Assembly (NCBI GenBank): GCA_020634495.1
Contig: JACKBR010000009.1
Coordinates: 1-64,000 of the forward strand
Length of the DNA stretch: 64,000 nucleotides
Source: Ardenticatenaceae bacterium
GTDB taxonomy: Bacteria; Chloroflexota; Anaerolineae; Promineifilales; Promineifilaceae
Direction: 5' to 3'
The notes under the pieces were generated by a model that was not told the DNA's origin, searched no databases, and worked only from the letters and a program-made list of their open reading frames with translations. Below, piece after piece: positions 1 to 8,093 of this stretch (position 1 is its first letter; each line of letters starts with the position of its first letter). The translations under genes and the position numbers were made by a program.

Positions 1-307
1 GGTTGTAAGCCGCAATGCCCCCGGTAAACGGCCGTAGCCCCAACCACATCAAAATATGCACCCAGGCAAAATTATGGTACACCATGCTAAGCCCGTCTGG
101 GTAAAAAAGATAGGGGGTAAAGTAAGGCAGCTGCCCGCCTTGCAGTGCTTTCAGGCTCCACCAGCCGTTCCAATAATGCAGCAGCGAATCCGTGCCGTCC
201 GGCAGGTGCGACGACAGGTGACTCGTTAAGGGCCAGGTGACCAAAACGGCCGTAGCCAAATAAGCCACAAACAACCCTACCCACTGCTTCTGCAAAAATC
301 GTTTCAA
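1..307 (-). CDS. Membrane protein, glycosyltransferase-like N-terminus (partial)
   Basis: This is the N-terminal 102 residues of an integral membrane protein whose rest lies beyond the left edge. The frame begins with TTG at 307-305, overlapping the TGA stop of the upstream DNA methylase (TTGA overlap), which suggests translational coupling. A transmembrane helix spans about residues 9-26. It is followed by an extracytoplasmic loop with an acidic DGTDSLLHYW stretch at 37-46, and a second hydrophobic segment near the end. An early acidic motif after the first helix is typical of GT-C type membrane glycosyltransferases and DUF-type relatives common in Chloroflexota. The family assignment is inferred from this topology only. 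The copy of ACGGCCGT at 246-253 encodes ATAV inside the first helix. Confidence 0.55.
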   Translation of the reverse strand, partial: MKRFLQKQWVGLFVAYLATAVLVTWPLTSHLSSHLPDGTDSLLHYWNGWWSLKALQGGQLPYFTPYLFYPDGLSMVYHNFAWVHILMWLGLRPFTGGIAAYN

Positions 308-2304
308 CTTTCTGCCAATGCCTCTTGCCACAGGGGCAGCACGGCCGTTTCTGCCACGCCTGCCTGCAATATCCAGCCCAAAAAGGTGCCACAATCGTAA
401 CAAAACTGCTCGCTGTCGGATTGGTTGATGTGAGACGGCCGTTGCCACACCACATCCACCCGCTCCGCCGGGGCAAACACCAAAATCGCATCGTGCAGCA
501 GCGCCTTCATCCCAGAAATATGCACCGAAATTGGACTTTCTGAATGCACCACATACCGGTTCACCAACGCAAACCCCGCCTTTTGCAGGGCCAGCGTCAG
601 CGCCGCCCACCCTTTGGGATTCCAATGGTGAAAGGTGAAGATGAAACGGCCGTTTTCCTCCTTCAGCACCCGGCGGCATTCCCCAAAAATACCCGACATC
701 AACTCCGTGTAGCGGCTCTCGCTGTCCAGCTGGTGCGGGTCAACGGCCGAATCCTGCGTGTCGTAAGCCCAGTTTGCTGCGTCCGGCAGCAGGTGGCGCA
801 GCCAGACGCGGAAAAACGCCGCCAGATCGCTGTACTGCACGCTGTCAAAATAAGGCGGGTCGGTCACAATAAAGTCAACACTATCGTCCGGCAAAGCAAG
901 CTGAGCCGAAGAGCCTTGCAGCAGCAAAAACCGTTGGCTGCTCTCCGGCGTCATCGCCGCAATCGTCTGAACCTCGTCACCCCAGTCATGCTCCCCAGCA
1001 ATCTCCACAAACCTCTTTTCACTTTTCACTTTTAACTGTTTACTGTTTACCGATAACCGCTTACCGATTACTCTCTCACGCGGCAGTCTGGCCCAGCGAC
1101 GGCCGTTCCGAATGCGCGACTGGAACAGCTTTTGTAACGTGCCAGACGCCTTGCGCGGGTAAACCGGGTTGTTCTCCAGCGCCGTGTAGGGGAACGAGTA
1201 GGCATGGTGAGAAAAGGTGTGCCGGATGGCTCCCGCCCGCCGCTTGTTTTTACCCTTGTAGCCACACAGCATCGAATTAAATTCCAGCGAAGTGGAAACC
1301 AGCAGCCCCAAATTTAGCCGAATTTCCGGCGGAAATTGGGGCAGCAGCCGGATGGCGTGGTGCAAATAAAGCAGTTGGCGGCTGGAAAACAGGTCGAGGT
1401 AATTGTGAATGCCGCGTGGCGTTAGCTGGCGCGATTTACGCCCCGGCTCAATGGCAAAATCGGCCCGGTCAAACGGCAGCGCCTGCCGCAGGGCATTGGC
1501 CTCGGCCAACAGCGCCACGTCGCGGGCGTCCGGCGCTTTGAAGAGGAGCTGTTTCTGGCGCGGGCAGCGCGTCACAATTACCAGCGGCACGTACCGTTGG
1601 AAATAGGGCATCGCCTCATCATCTATAATTTCCGCTGGTTTACCAGCAAAGGTTTTGGTTCCTTTTTCCAGCAGCGGCGCTTTGTCGCTTTCCCTGGGGC
1701 AAGAGCAATCGGTGGTGTCTTGCAAAATGGCGTGGCAGCGCGGGCAAAGCCGGATTGTCGAGCCATCGGTCTCCACGCGCAGCACCAGCGAATCGACCAT
1801 GATGACGGAACGGCCGTTGCAACTTCGCTTCACCCCGTAGAGTGTGTAATTAACGGCCGTTTCCAACCCGCTCTCTGGGCATATCGTCTGAAAATACGGC
1901 GCAACGGCTTTGCGCAACTCCGAATAAAACTGCTTGTAGGCTCGCTCAAGTTCGGCCAAATCCACCTGCGTCAGCGTGGCGCGCGCTTGCAGCACGGGAA
2001 CCGGCTCCAAATCTGCCCCCACCACGTGCGCTCCCAGGCGAATGGCCTCGTGCAGCGTGGTGCCCCCGCCCATCATCGGGTCCAAAATGATTTTGCCCGC
2101 CAGCCCGCCAGCAGTGTAATAATCTCGCTGTGCTTCATCAGAAGCCAACTGCTTCAGGATGAGGCGGAACGTGCTGCCGCAGCGCCGCGCCCACCATTTG
2201 TGCAAATAGCTGTTGGGGCGATAATGATGCTTGTTAAACGCTTCCAATTGGGCAATCTGGTTGGCAAATTGGGTGTTGAAATCGGTGTCGAGTGGTATTG
2301 TCAT
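304..2304 (-). CDS. DNA adenine methylase, DUF1156/COG1743-like, with Zn ribbon
   Basis: Predicted SAM-dependent DNA N6-adenine or N4-cytosine methyltransferase, 666 aa. Residues 36-41 are KWWARR, the hallmark of the DUF1156 N-terminus. A SAM-binding motif DPMMGGGTT lies at about 75-83, a CPRC...CSC zinc ribbon at about 185-203, and the catalytic DPPY motif at about 480-484. The order (motif I far before DPPY) fits COG1743 adenine-specific methylases with a Zn ribbon. Residues about 410-429 (GKRLSVNSKQLKVKSEK) are encoded by a dispersed AAAAGTGA/GTAAACAG repeat at 1017-1075, inserted in frame between the zinc region and DPPY. No restriction partner lies next to it, so it is an orphan here. 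The start ATG lies 8 bp after the stop of the TrkA-like gene, so they are probably one transcript. The DNA target is unknown. Confidence 0.82.
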   Translation of the reverse strand: MTIPLDTDFNTQFANQIAQLEAFNKHHYRPNSYLHKWWARRCGSTFRLILKQLASDEAQRDYYTAGGLAGKIILDPMMGGGTTLHEAIRLGAHVVGADLEPVPVLQARATLTQVDLAELERAYKQFYSELRKAVAPYFQTICPESGLETAVNYTLYGVKRSCNGRSVIMVDSLVLRVETDGSTIRLCPRCHAILQDTTDCSCPRESDKAPLLEKGTKTFAGKPAEIIDDEAMPYFQRYVPLVIVTRCPRQKQLLFKAPDARDVALLAEANALRQALPFDRADFAIEPGRKSRQLTPRGIHNYLDLFSSRQLLYLHHAIRLLPQFPPEIRLNLGLLVSTSLEFNSMLCGYKGKNKRRAGAIRHTFSHHAYSFPYTALENNPVYPRKASGTLQKLFQSRIRNGRRWARLPRERVIGKRLSVNSKQLKVKSEKRFVEIAGEHDWGDEVQTIAAMTPESSQRFLLLQGSSAQLALPDDSVDFIVTDPPYFDSVQYSDLAAFFRVWLRHLLPDAANWAYDTQDSAVDPHQLDSESRYTELMSGIFGECRRVLKEENGRFIFTFHHWNPKGWAALTLALQKAGFALVNRYVVHSESPISVHISGMKALLHDAILVFAPAERVDVVWQRPSHINQSDSEQFCYDCGTFLGWILQAGVAETAVLPLWQEALAES
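1017..1075 (-). repeat. Dispersed AAAAGTGA / GTAAACAG repeat inside the methylase gene
   Basis: On the minus strand this reads as GTAATCGGTAAGCGG, then GTAAACAGTAAACAG, then AAAAGTGAAAAGTGAAAAG. The same octamer-like units occur in spacers at 10359-10440, 17041-17105, 38629-38700 and 60390-60513. Its length preserves the reading frame and encodes about 20 residues. Confidence 0.85.
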
Positions 2305-2312
2305 CCGGTCAC

Positions 2313-3395
2313 TTATCGTTCGTAATTGGCATCCACCAGGCGGTTAATCTGTTCTGGCCCGCCCAAAACGCCAAGCACATGCCCCAGTTTTAGCTTGCGC
2401 TCCCCGGCTGGATGGAAATCGGAACGGCCGTCTTCCCGCAGCAGCACCACGCTCACCTCATAATTTTGCTCAATCTCCGACACCGAACAATCCAGCAACC
2501 GTGAATCCCCTTCCAGTTTGAGCCGAGCCAGACTCAGCGCTTCCCCCTCTACCGTGATGGGGCGCGTTACGTCCACATCCGCAGCGGCGGCGGCAAAGGT
2601 CGGCGCAGCCATACCCGTCGCGCTCATCGCCCGAAAGCCAAACTGCTCTTGCAGCGAGTGGCCAAAATCGTCGTCAAAAATACGCAGCACCACCCGAATT
2701 TGGGAATTGAGGCGGCGTGCCTTAAAAGCAATTTGCAAATTCATGCTGTCGTTTTGGGTACACAAAATAATGGCCCGCGCTTTGACCACGCCCGCGCCTT
2801 GCAGCGCCACCTCGCGCCGGGCATCGTCTTTGAGCACGGGAATGCCCATTGCTTGCGTCTCGGCGATTAAATCTTCATCGGGATTCAGCTCAATCACCGC
2901 TACGTCGCGGTCCAGCTCGAATAATTTTTGAGCCACCCGATAGCCCAAATGCCCTAAACCAACCAGCACAATATGATCCTGAAATGTAGAGGCTACGGCC
3001 ATTTCCCACTCCTTGCTGCGCTCTCGCCGGTTAAAAAAGAGAAGTCCAAAATCTGTTAAGCCCTGGGCCAAAATGGAAATGCCAATGATGGGCATGACAA
3101 AATAAAACAGCTGCAACGGCAAATGCTCCGGCAAATGATCGCCCAGCGGCTGCAAAAAGGTGAGACCCAGCACCTGGTAGGTGGCTTCTACCAGATTATT
3201 GCCGCCCACTTCTTCATTAAAGAAGCGAGCCAGTTGAAAATAGAGCACCCCACCGCCAATGATTGCCAAAGCAAAAATGGTTAACGGCCGTATAAATTCA
3301 CGCACCAGCAGCAATGTATCGCGCCAAATGGCCCGCAACCGCCGCAGACGGCCGTTTCTGTTCTGTTGGGTTCGTTTCTGTGTTTTCGTCTGCAT
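2313..3395 (-). CDS. TrkA-N/TrkA-C (RCK) protein with channel-like membrane domain
   Basis: 360 aa protein shaped like a ligand-gated ion channel subunit. Two hydrophobic helices (about 36-55 and 97-115) flank a pore-loop-sized segment. A Rossmann NAD-binding TrkA_N domain follows (GLGHLG near 147, acidic residues at the ends of strands), then a TrkA_C domain (about 275-355). In classical potassium channels the pore loop carries TVGYG. Here the matching region reads LGLTFLQPLG, so the potassium filter is absent and the ion or function is uncertain. It lies between the DUF2723 protein and the DNA methylase on the same strand. The spacer to the upstream gene (3396-3474) is filled by a CCGCAGAGG-type repeat. 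Confidence 0.75.
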   Translation of the reverse strand: MQTKTQKRTQQNRNGRLRRLRAIWRDTLLLVREFIRPLTIFALAIIGGGVLYFQLARFFNEEVGGNNLVEATYQVLGLTFLQPLGDHLPEHLPLQLFYFVMPIIGISILAQGLTDFGLLFFNRRERSKEWEMAVASTFQDHIVLVGLGHLGYRVAQKLFELDRDVAVIELNPDEDLIAETQAMGIPVLKDDARREVALQGAGVVKARAIILCTQNDSMNLQIAFKARRLNSQIRVVLRIFDDDFGHSLQEQFGFRAMSATGMAAPTFAAAAADVDVTRPITVEGEALSLARLKLEGDSRLLDCSVSEIEQNYEVSVVLLREDGRSDFHPAGERKLKLGHVLGVLGGPEQINRLVDANYER

Positions 3396-3404
3396 TTGAT
3401 TTTT

Positions 3405-3478
3405 TACCGCAGAGTTCGCGGAGGACGCAGAGAAAAATATAACTCCGTGAACTCGGCGACCTCAGCGGTGAAATTTAT
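3405..3478. repeat. CCGCAGAGG/GACGCAGAG dispersed hairpin repeat
   Basis: The short spacer between two minus-strand genes is almost entirely this element: ACCGCAGAGTTCGCGGAGG, GACGCAGAG, then a complementary half ending CCTCAGCGGTGAAATT. Related copies lie at 18712-18794 (inside a gene), 24905-24985 and 50356-50430. Confidence 0.8.
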
Positions 3479-6400
3479 TGCACCGTCAAGCCAGTTAGCA
3501 GCAGTTTATCATCAACGGCCGTTCCCGTGCCATCCAAAACAGACAAACGGCGCAGCGTTTGCAGCAGATAAAAGCCCACCTGCACTCGGTACTGCCCCGG
3601 CGGCATCTCGCTGGCCAACTGCACCTGGTGACGATCCTCAACAATTTCGCCCGGCGTCCACTGGCTGGTGGGGAATGTGCCCTGCACCGGCCAACTATCA
3701 ATTTGCCCCACCAGCTGGTCGTTGGCATCCAGCACCTGCACAAAAACGGTGTAATCTTCCGCCAACGGCACCAGCGCCTGCCAGGTCAGCGTCACATCCA
3801 GCAAACCGCCCGGCTGCAAAACGCTGTCTGGCAAGTTTACCGCCAGCAGGGCAATCTTGTCCTCGAAGTTTGTGGCTCCTTCCGGCAGGGGCACACCGCT
3901 CACCACCACCTCGCCCAGCAGGCAAAAGCTGGTCACCGGGCGCATCCAGCCGCACTGCGCCTGCCCGGTCGGATCGGCAACGGTGAGTTGGTAACGGCCG
4001 TTTTGTGCGGGCGTCGTCAATTCATCAAGGCGGGTAAAAGTGTGATCGCTGGCAACGGCCGTTTGCGGAGCCAAACCGGGCAAAGGCAACGGCAGCACAT
4101 TCTGCTTTAGCGAAAAATGGAGGTCATCTGGCTGACCCACCCCGGCCACCAAAACCGGCACATCCGTTTGCGGGCGGCTTTGGGCAGCAACGCTGATGGA
4201 TGAAAAGAGCGCGTTCCCCACTTGTGCCCGCAGCGGCTGCTCTAGCTGGCGCATCGGGGCTGCCGCAAATGCCTGGGTGGCCACATCCTGCCACGGCAGC
4301 GCATCCGACGGCGTAAACGGCGGGGCAACAGCCACCTGCAACGTTAGCGTTTCAGCCTGGGCCAAAATGGGACGGGGCCAACTGTGCCAATCCAAAACCA
4401 GCTCCCCAGGCCGCCAGGCCACCGTGGGGTAGTTGTTGTGGACGGCGTGCTGCCCTGTTGCCACATCGGGGTCGCCCACAAAGCTGTCCCCAACCCAGCG
4501 CACAAAAATGTGCAGCGTTTCGGGGATGGGCGCAGCGGTTTGCCATACCAGGGTGGCGGCTGTAGCGGTTGGGTCCCCAGGGTCTTCTGGTTCCAGACCC
4601 ACACCGACTAGCTGCAAGGGGCCAAAATCAATCTGCACAGGATCAACGGTAGACGGCCGTTCCCGCAACGGCTCTGAACTGACTTCGGTTAATGGGCCAG
4701 CCGCCCGCAAATAGTAAACGCCCGCCAAACCGGGCAGGTAGCGAGCCAGGTAAACCGTCTGCCCTGCCGCCAGCCGCGTGTCCAGTTCGGCCCGGTAGGC
4801 CGCCTCATCGGGCAGCACGATGATGTCCAGGTCTGGCCGCAGACCTTCTGCCTGCTGCAAATAGTAAAGCGGTGGGAATTTATCGCTGTCGGCCAGGATG
4901 GCGGCGTTTGGGGCCAGCGGCTGCTGCAATACGGCCGTGCCCCAGGCGGTACGGCCGTCTGCTTCTGAACTGTCTAGCCGGGTACGATTGTGTACCGCCA
5001 ACAGCAGCGTGGGCAGCAGCAAAAGCAGCAAAACGGCCGTGCGCACCAGCGGGGCCAACAGTTTATTTTCGTGGTTCAGGCGATGGGTAATGAATTGGAG
5101 AACGGCCGTAACCCCACTGGCCCAAAACAGCCCCACCACCAGCTGCGCCGGAATCAAAAAAACAGCCAGATCAGGCACATAGTAATTGAGACAATAAAAA
5201 GCAAAGCCCAACCAGGTAAGCAGCAAAACGGCCGCTGCTTTCCAGTTCAATCGAAGCAAAGAGATTAATCCCAGCCCGGCCAGCACTAAATTAAATTCGC
5301 CCCAATTTTCGACAAACAGCCGCCCCACAATGCCGTAGCGAGCCGTGTCATTCAGCCAGGCACCCCACTGCAATGCGCCCTGAAAACGGCCGCCCACGAC
5401 CCACTCCACAAAGCGGCTCAAGCCCATCGCTTCCCCGTTCACCGCCTGCCAGCGCAGCGGCAAGTAGGCGTAGAGCAGCAGTGGCAAGGCGAAGGCTAGG
5501 GATAGTTGCAGTAGTAATCGGTAATCAGTAATCAGCAAACGGTAATCAGTCTCTGTGAAACTCTGTGCCTCCTCCGTGCCCCTCTGTGTTCCGCTTTTTA
5601 GCGCCAAAATCACAGCCAGCCCCGCCGGTGGCAGCAAAAAAACAGTGGTTAAATGATTCGTCAACCCCAATCCAATCACAAATGCTAGCAGCAGAAGATT
5701 TAACCGCAGAGAACGCGGAGAGTGCAGAGCGCCTGTGCTGAATACCTGCAACTTGCCACCTGCAACTTGCAACTTCTCACTTTCCACTTTTAACTTTTCA
5801 CTTATCACTTGCCCCATGAGCCACAGCGCCACACACACCACCAGCGCGTGCAGCGCATACACTTCGGCAGCAATCGCCTGGCTCCACAGGGTGCTGGCAA
5901 ACCCCATGACAACGGCCCCAAGCACGGCCGTTTCCCCATTCCCCCACAACGCCCACAACATTCTAAAAAAGAAAATCAGCGCGATGGTGGCCAGGACGGC
6001 CGTTCCCACATTGATCCGCCAGGCCACCGAGCCAACTGGCAGCAGACTAAACAGCTTGCCCAGCAGCAAATAAAGCGGGTAGCCGGTGGGATGGGCAATG
6101 CCCAACTGCGGGGCCACCACCTGGAACTCAAACGTGTCGGCCTGCCCCACCGTGCGGGACATGGTGCTGAGGTAAACAGGCAGCAAGGCCAGAGCCACCA
6201 GCAGCGGCCCTATCCACCGCCAGACGGCCGTTTGCCCAGCCCACCGCCGACTGGCCCACAGCAGCAAGGCCAGCCACAGCGCCGCGCCAAAAATCAGTCG
6301 GCTGCGCCCCAAATCCACCACCGGATCAGCGAGGTAAATCAGGTTGAGCAGCAGCGGCGACAGGACGACGGGCGAAACGGCACGCCGCCCCCAGCGCTGC

Positions 6401-6615
6401 CAGAGCAGCCAGGTGAGAAATGTAAAAATGGCGGTGAAAGTGAGGGTGAGGAACGGCCGTCCCAACCACAGCCAGCGCGGAAACAATCCCTCATACAAAA
6501 TCCGGCTCGTGGCCAACCAGCCCACGAAGGCCAAAAGAAAAAAAGAAAGGTGGCTTGAAAAATAGTTGAGTCGGGCAGAAGAAACAGAGGCTGGCAAATG
6601 ACGTTCAGTGTCCAT
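3475..6615 (-). CDS. DUF2723 family membrane protein (O-mannosyltransferase-like)
   Basis: 1046 aa integral membrane protein. The N-terminal half has about 12 hydrophobic helices. The DUF2723 signature QLGIAHPTGYPLYLLLG lies at about 172-188, preceded by the acidic DTFEF. These proteins resemble eukaryotic protein O-mannosyltransferases and probably transfer sugar from a lipid carrier outside the membrane. The C-terminal 400 residues hold two related extracytoplasmic beta domains (VTLTW...YTVFVQVLD...W.PGE). Two hydrophilic loops are odd: about 265-295 (SEKLKVESEKLQ...) and about 338-368 (GTQRGTEEAQ...TDYRLLITDYR) are translated copies of dispersed repeats. The start ATG has no ribosome site, and a TACAAT box ends 9 nt upstream, which suggests leaderless translation. 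Confidence 0.8.
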   Translation of the reverse strand: MDTERHLPASVSSARLNYFSSHLSFFLLAFVGWLATSRILYEGLFPRWLWLGRPFLTLTFTAIFTFLTWLLWQRWGRRAVSPVVLSPLLLNLIYLADPVVDLGRSRLIFGAALWLALLLWASRRWAGQTAVWRWIGPLLVALALLPVYLSTMSRTVGQADTFEFQVVAPQLGIAHPTGYPLYLLLGKLFSLLPVGSVAWRINVGTAVLATIALIFFFRMLWALWGNGETAVLGAVVMGFASTLWSQAIAAEVYALHALVVCVALWLMGQVISEKLKVESEKLQVAGGKLQVFSTGALHSPRSLRLNLLLLAFVIGLGLTNHLTTVFLLPPAGLAVILALKSGTQRGTEEAQSFTETDYRLLITDYRLLLQLSLAFALPLLLYAYLPLRWQAVNGEAMGLSRFVEWVVGGRFQGALQWGAWLNDTARYGIVGRLFVENWGEFNLVLAGLGLISLLRLNWKAAAVLLLTWLGFAFYCLNYYVPDLAVFLIPAQLVVGLFWASGVTAVLQFITHRLNHENKLLAPLVRTAVLLLLLLPTLLLAVHNRTRLDSSEADGRTAWGTAVLQQPLAPNAAILADSDKFPPLYYLQQAEGLRPDLDIIVLPDEAAYRAELDTRLAAGQTVYLARYLPGLAGVYYLRAAGPLTEVSSEPLRERPSTVDPVQIDFGPLQLVGVGLEPEDPGDPTATAATLVWQTAAPIPETLHIFVRWVGDSFVGDPDVATGQHAVHNNYPTVAWRPGELVLDWHSWPRPILAQAETLTLQVAVAPPFTPSDALPWQDVATQAFAAAPMRQLEQPLRAQVGNALFSSISVAAQSRPQTDVPVLVAGVGQPDDLHFSLKQNVLPLPLPGLAPQTAVASDHTFTRLDELTTPAQNGRYQLTVADPTGQAQCGWMRPVTSFCLLGEVVVSGVPLPEGATNFEDKIALLAVNLPDSVLQPGGLLDVTLTWQALVPLAEDYTVFVQVLDANDQLVGQIDSWPVQGTFPTSQWTPGEIVEDRHQVQLASEMPPGQYRVQVGFYLLQTLRRLSVLDGTGTAVDDKLLLTGLTVQ
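5511..5600 (-). repeat. In-frame repeat in DUF2723 gene (GTAATCAG + CACAGAGG types)
   Basis: On the minus strand there are CACAGAGG/CACGGAGGAGG units followed by CTGATTAC and CGATTACT units. Equivalent units occur in spacers at 49377-49465 and 60390-60513. Here they are translated as GTEEAQSFTETDYRLLITDY. Confidence 0.85.
5731..5817 (-). repeat. In-frame repeat in DUF2723 gene (AAAAGTGA / GCAAGTTGCAG)
   Basis: Plus-strand units TGCAACTTGCCACC, TGCAACTTGCAACTT, CTCACTTTCCACTTT and TAACTTTTCACTTATCACTT form a degenerate tandem array. It is translated on the minus strand as SEKLKVESEKLQVAGGKLQV. Confidence 0.85.
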
Positions 6616-6624
6616 ACACCGTCT

Positions 6625-6630
6625 ATTGTA
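6625..6630 (-). promoter_or_regulatory. -10 box close to the DUF2723 start (leaderless)
   Basis: TACAAT on the minus strand ends 9 nt before the ATG at 6615. A weak TTACCG lies 18 bp upstream of it. No Shine-Dalgarno sequence fits, so transcription probably starts at or next to the start codon. Confidence 0.5.
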
Positions 6631-6673
6631 CCCCTTACTGAATCTCCCCGGTAATAATTTGAGACGTTCTGAT

Positions 6674-6742
6674 GCTTACACAAAGGAACGAGGAAACCAA
6701 GAAACAAAGGCTTTGTTCCTTCCTACCTTCGTTCCTTCGTAA
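6674..6742. repeat. Imperfect inverted repeat between divergent genes
   Basis: ACAAAGGAACGAGG on the left pairs imperfectly with CCTTCGTTCCTTCGT on the right. It lies in the 229-bp divergent spacer between the DUF2723 gene and the cystathionine gamma-synthase family gene. It could be another short repeat family or an operator. Nothing else was recognised in this spacer. Confidence 0.5.
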
Positions 6743-6844
6743 TAATTGGCTTATACCAGCAAACCCCCAAAAAGTTGATACAATCCAACAAATTATTAAT
6801 CACCAACCACTGTTTACCGATTTCAAGTACGCAAGGAGCATTGC

Positions 6845-7996
6845 ATGACACAACCCACAAAGTTCCATCTAGAAACGCTCGCCGTTCACGCAGGCGTTGA
6901 ACCAGACCCGCAAACCGGGGCTGTGATGACACCCATCTACCAGACTTCGACCTTTGCCCAGACCGATGTGGCCCAACACAAAGGATACGATTACTCGCGG
7001 TCAGACAACCCGACGCGAACGGCGCTGCACGGAGCGCTGGCAGCTTTGGAAGGAGGCCAACATGCCCTGGCCTTTGCCTCCGGCATGGCCGCCATCGATA
7101 CAATTTTGCGATTAATTAAACCGGGCGATCATGTATTGTCTGGCAATGACGTGTATGGCGGCACGTTTCGTTTGTTCGACAAGGTGCTGTCTGGCTACGG
7201 TATTGAGTTCACCTTTGCCGATACGACGGATGAAACGGCCGTATCCGCCGCCATCCAAGCCAATACCAAACTACTCTGGCTGGAAACCCCCACCAACCCC
7301 ATGCTGCGCCTGACCGACGTCGCCGCCATGAGCCAGATTGCCCACGCTGCCGGAGCCTGGCTGGGGGTAGACAACACCTTTGCTTCCCCCGCCCTGCAAA
7401 GCCCGCTGGCGCTGGGAGCCGATTTTGTGCTGCACAGCACCACCAAATACATAGGCGGCCATTCTGATGTGGTGGGCGGGGCAATTGTTTTGAACGATAC
7501 GGCCGTTTACGAACGCCTCAAATTCCTGCAAAACGCCATCGGCGCGGTGCCGGGCCCGATGGACTGCTTCCTCACCCTGCGCGGCATCAAGACGCTGGCC
7601 ATTCGCATGGCCCAGCACTGCCGCAACGCCATGCAAGTGGCCCAATTCCTGGCCGACCACCCCGCTGTGGCCGAGGTGATTTACCCTGGCCTCGAAAGCC
7701 ATCCGCAGTACGAACTGGCGCAACGGCAAATGCGCGGCCCTGGCGGCATGATCTCCTTCATTTTGCACGGAGGTGAAGCAGCGGCCCGGCTGGTCGCCCG
7801 CGAAACGCAGCTCTTCACCCTGGCGGAGTCGCTGGGCGGCGTGGAATCGCTCATTGAGCTGCCCGCGCCCATGACCCACGCCTCCGTGGCCGATTCGCCC
7901 CTGGCGATTGATCCGGGATTGGTGCGTATTTCCGTCGGCATTGAAAACGCCCAGGATTTGATCAACGATTTGAAACGGGTGCTAAACCAGCTTTAG
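6845..7996 (+). CDS. Cystathionine gamma-synthase/lyase family PLP enzyme
   Basis: 383 aa pyridoxal-phosphate enzyme of the Cys/Met metabolism family. It carries the N-terminal ETLAVHAG and PIYQTSTF motifs, YDYSRSDNPTR, the phosphate-binding SGMAA, and the Schiff-base lysine at about residue 200 in STTKYIGGHSDVVGG. Members make cystathionine from an activated homoserine, cleave cystathionine, or degrade methionine or homocysteine. The sequence alone does not separate synthase (metB) from lyase (metC/mccB), and no other sulfur-amino-acid gene is adjacent. The start ATG has a good ribosome site (AAGGAG, 8 nt upstream). Full length for the family. Confidence 0.9.
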   Translation: MTQPTKFHLETLAVHAGVEPDPQTGAVMTPIYQTSTFAQTDVAQHKGYDYSRSDNPTRTALHGALAALEGGQHALAFASGMAAIDTILRLIKPGDHVLSGNDVYGGTFRLFDKVLSGYGIEFTFADTTDETAVSAAIQANTKLLWLETPTNPMLRLTDVAAMSQIAHAAGAWLGVDNTFASPALQSPLALGADFVLHSTTKYIGGHSDVVGGAIVLNDTAVYERLKFLQNAIGAVPGPMDCFLTLRGIKTLAIRMAQHCRNAMQVAQFLADHPAVAEVIYPGLESHPQYELAQRQMRGPGGMISFILHGGEAAARLVARETQLFTLAESLGGVESLIELPAPMTHASVADSPLAIDPGLVRISVGIENAQDLINDLKRVLNQL

Positions 7997-8093
7997 GAGA
8001 AAAAACCTGACAGGTTAGGAACGCCCACCAAACGTGCTGTAAACGTCAGACGGCCGTTTAGCGCCAGTTCGCCTTTTCACAGAAAATCCAGCC

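Noticed and set aside
87..491. 134-codon minus-strand frame across the methylase end and left-edge gene
   Set aside because: It overlaps two better-supported genes in another frame; its sequence has no family likeness.
6616..6844. SAM or other riboswitch before the cystathionine gamma-synthase family gene
   Set aside because: The only structure is an imperfect AAGGAACGA inverted repeat; no conserved riboswitch core is seen.
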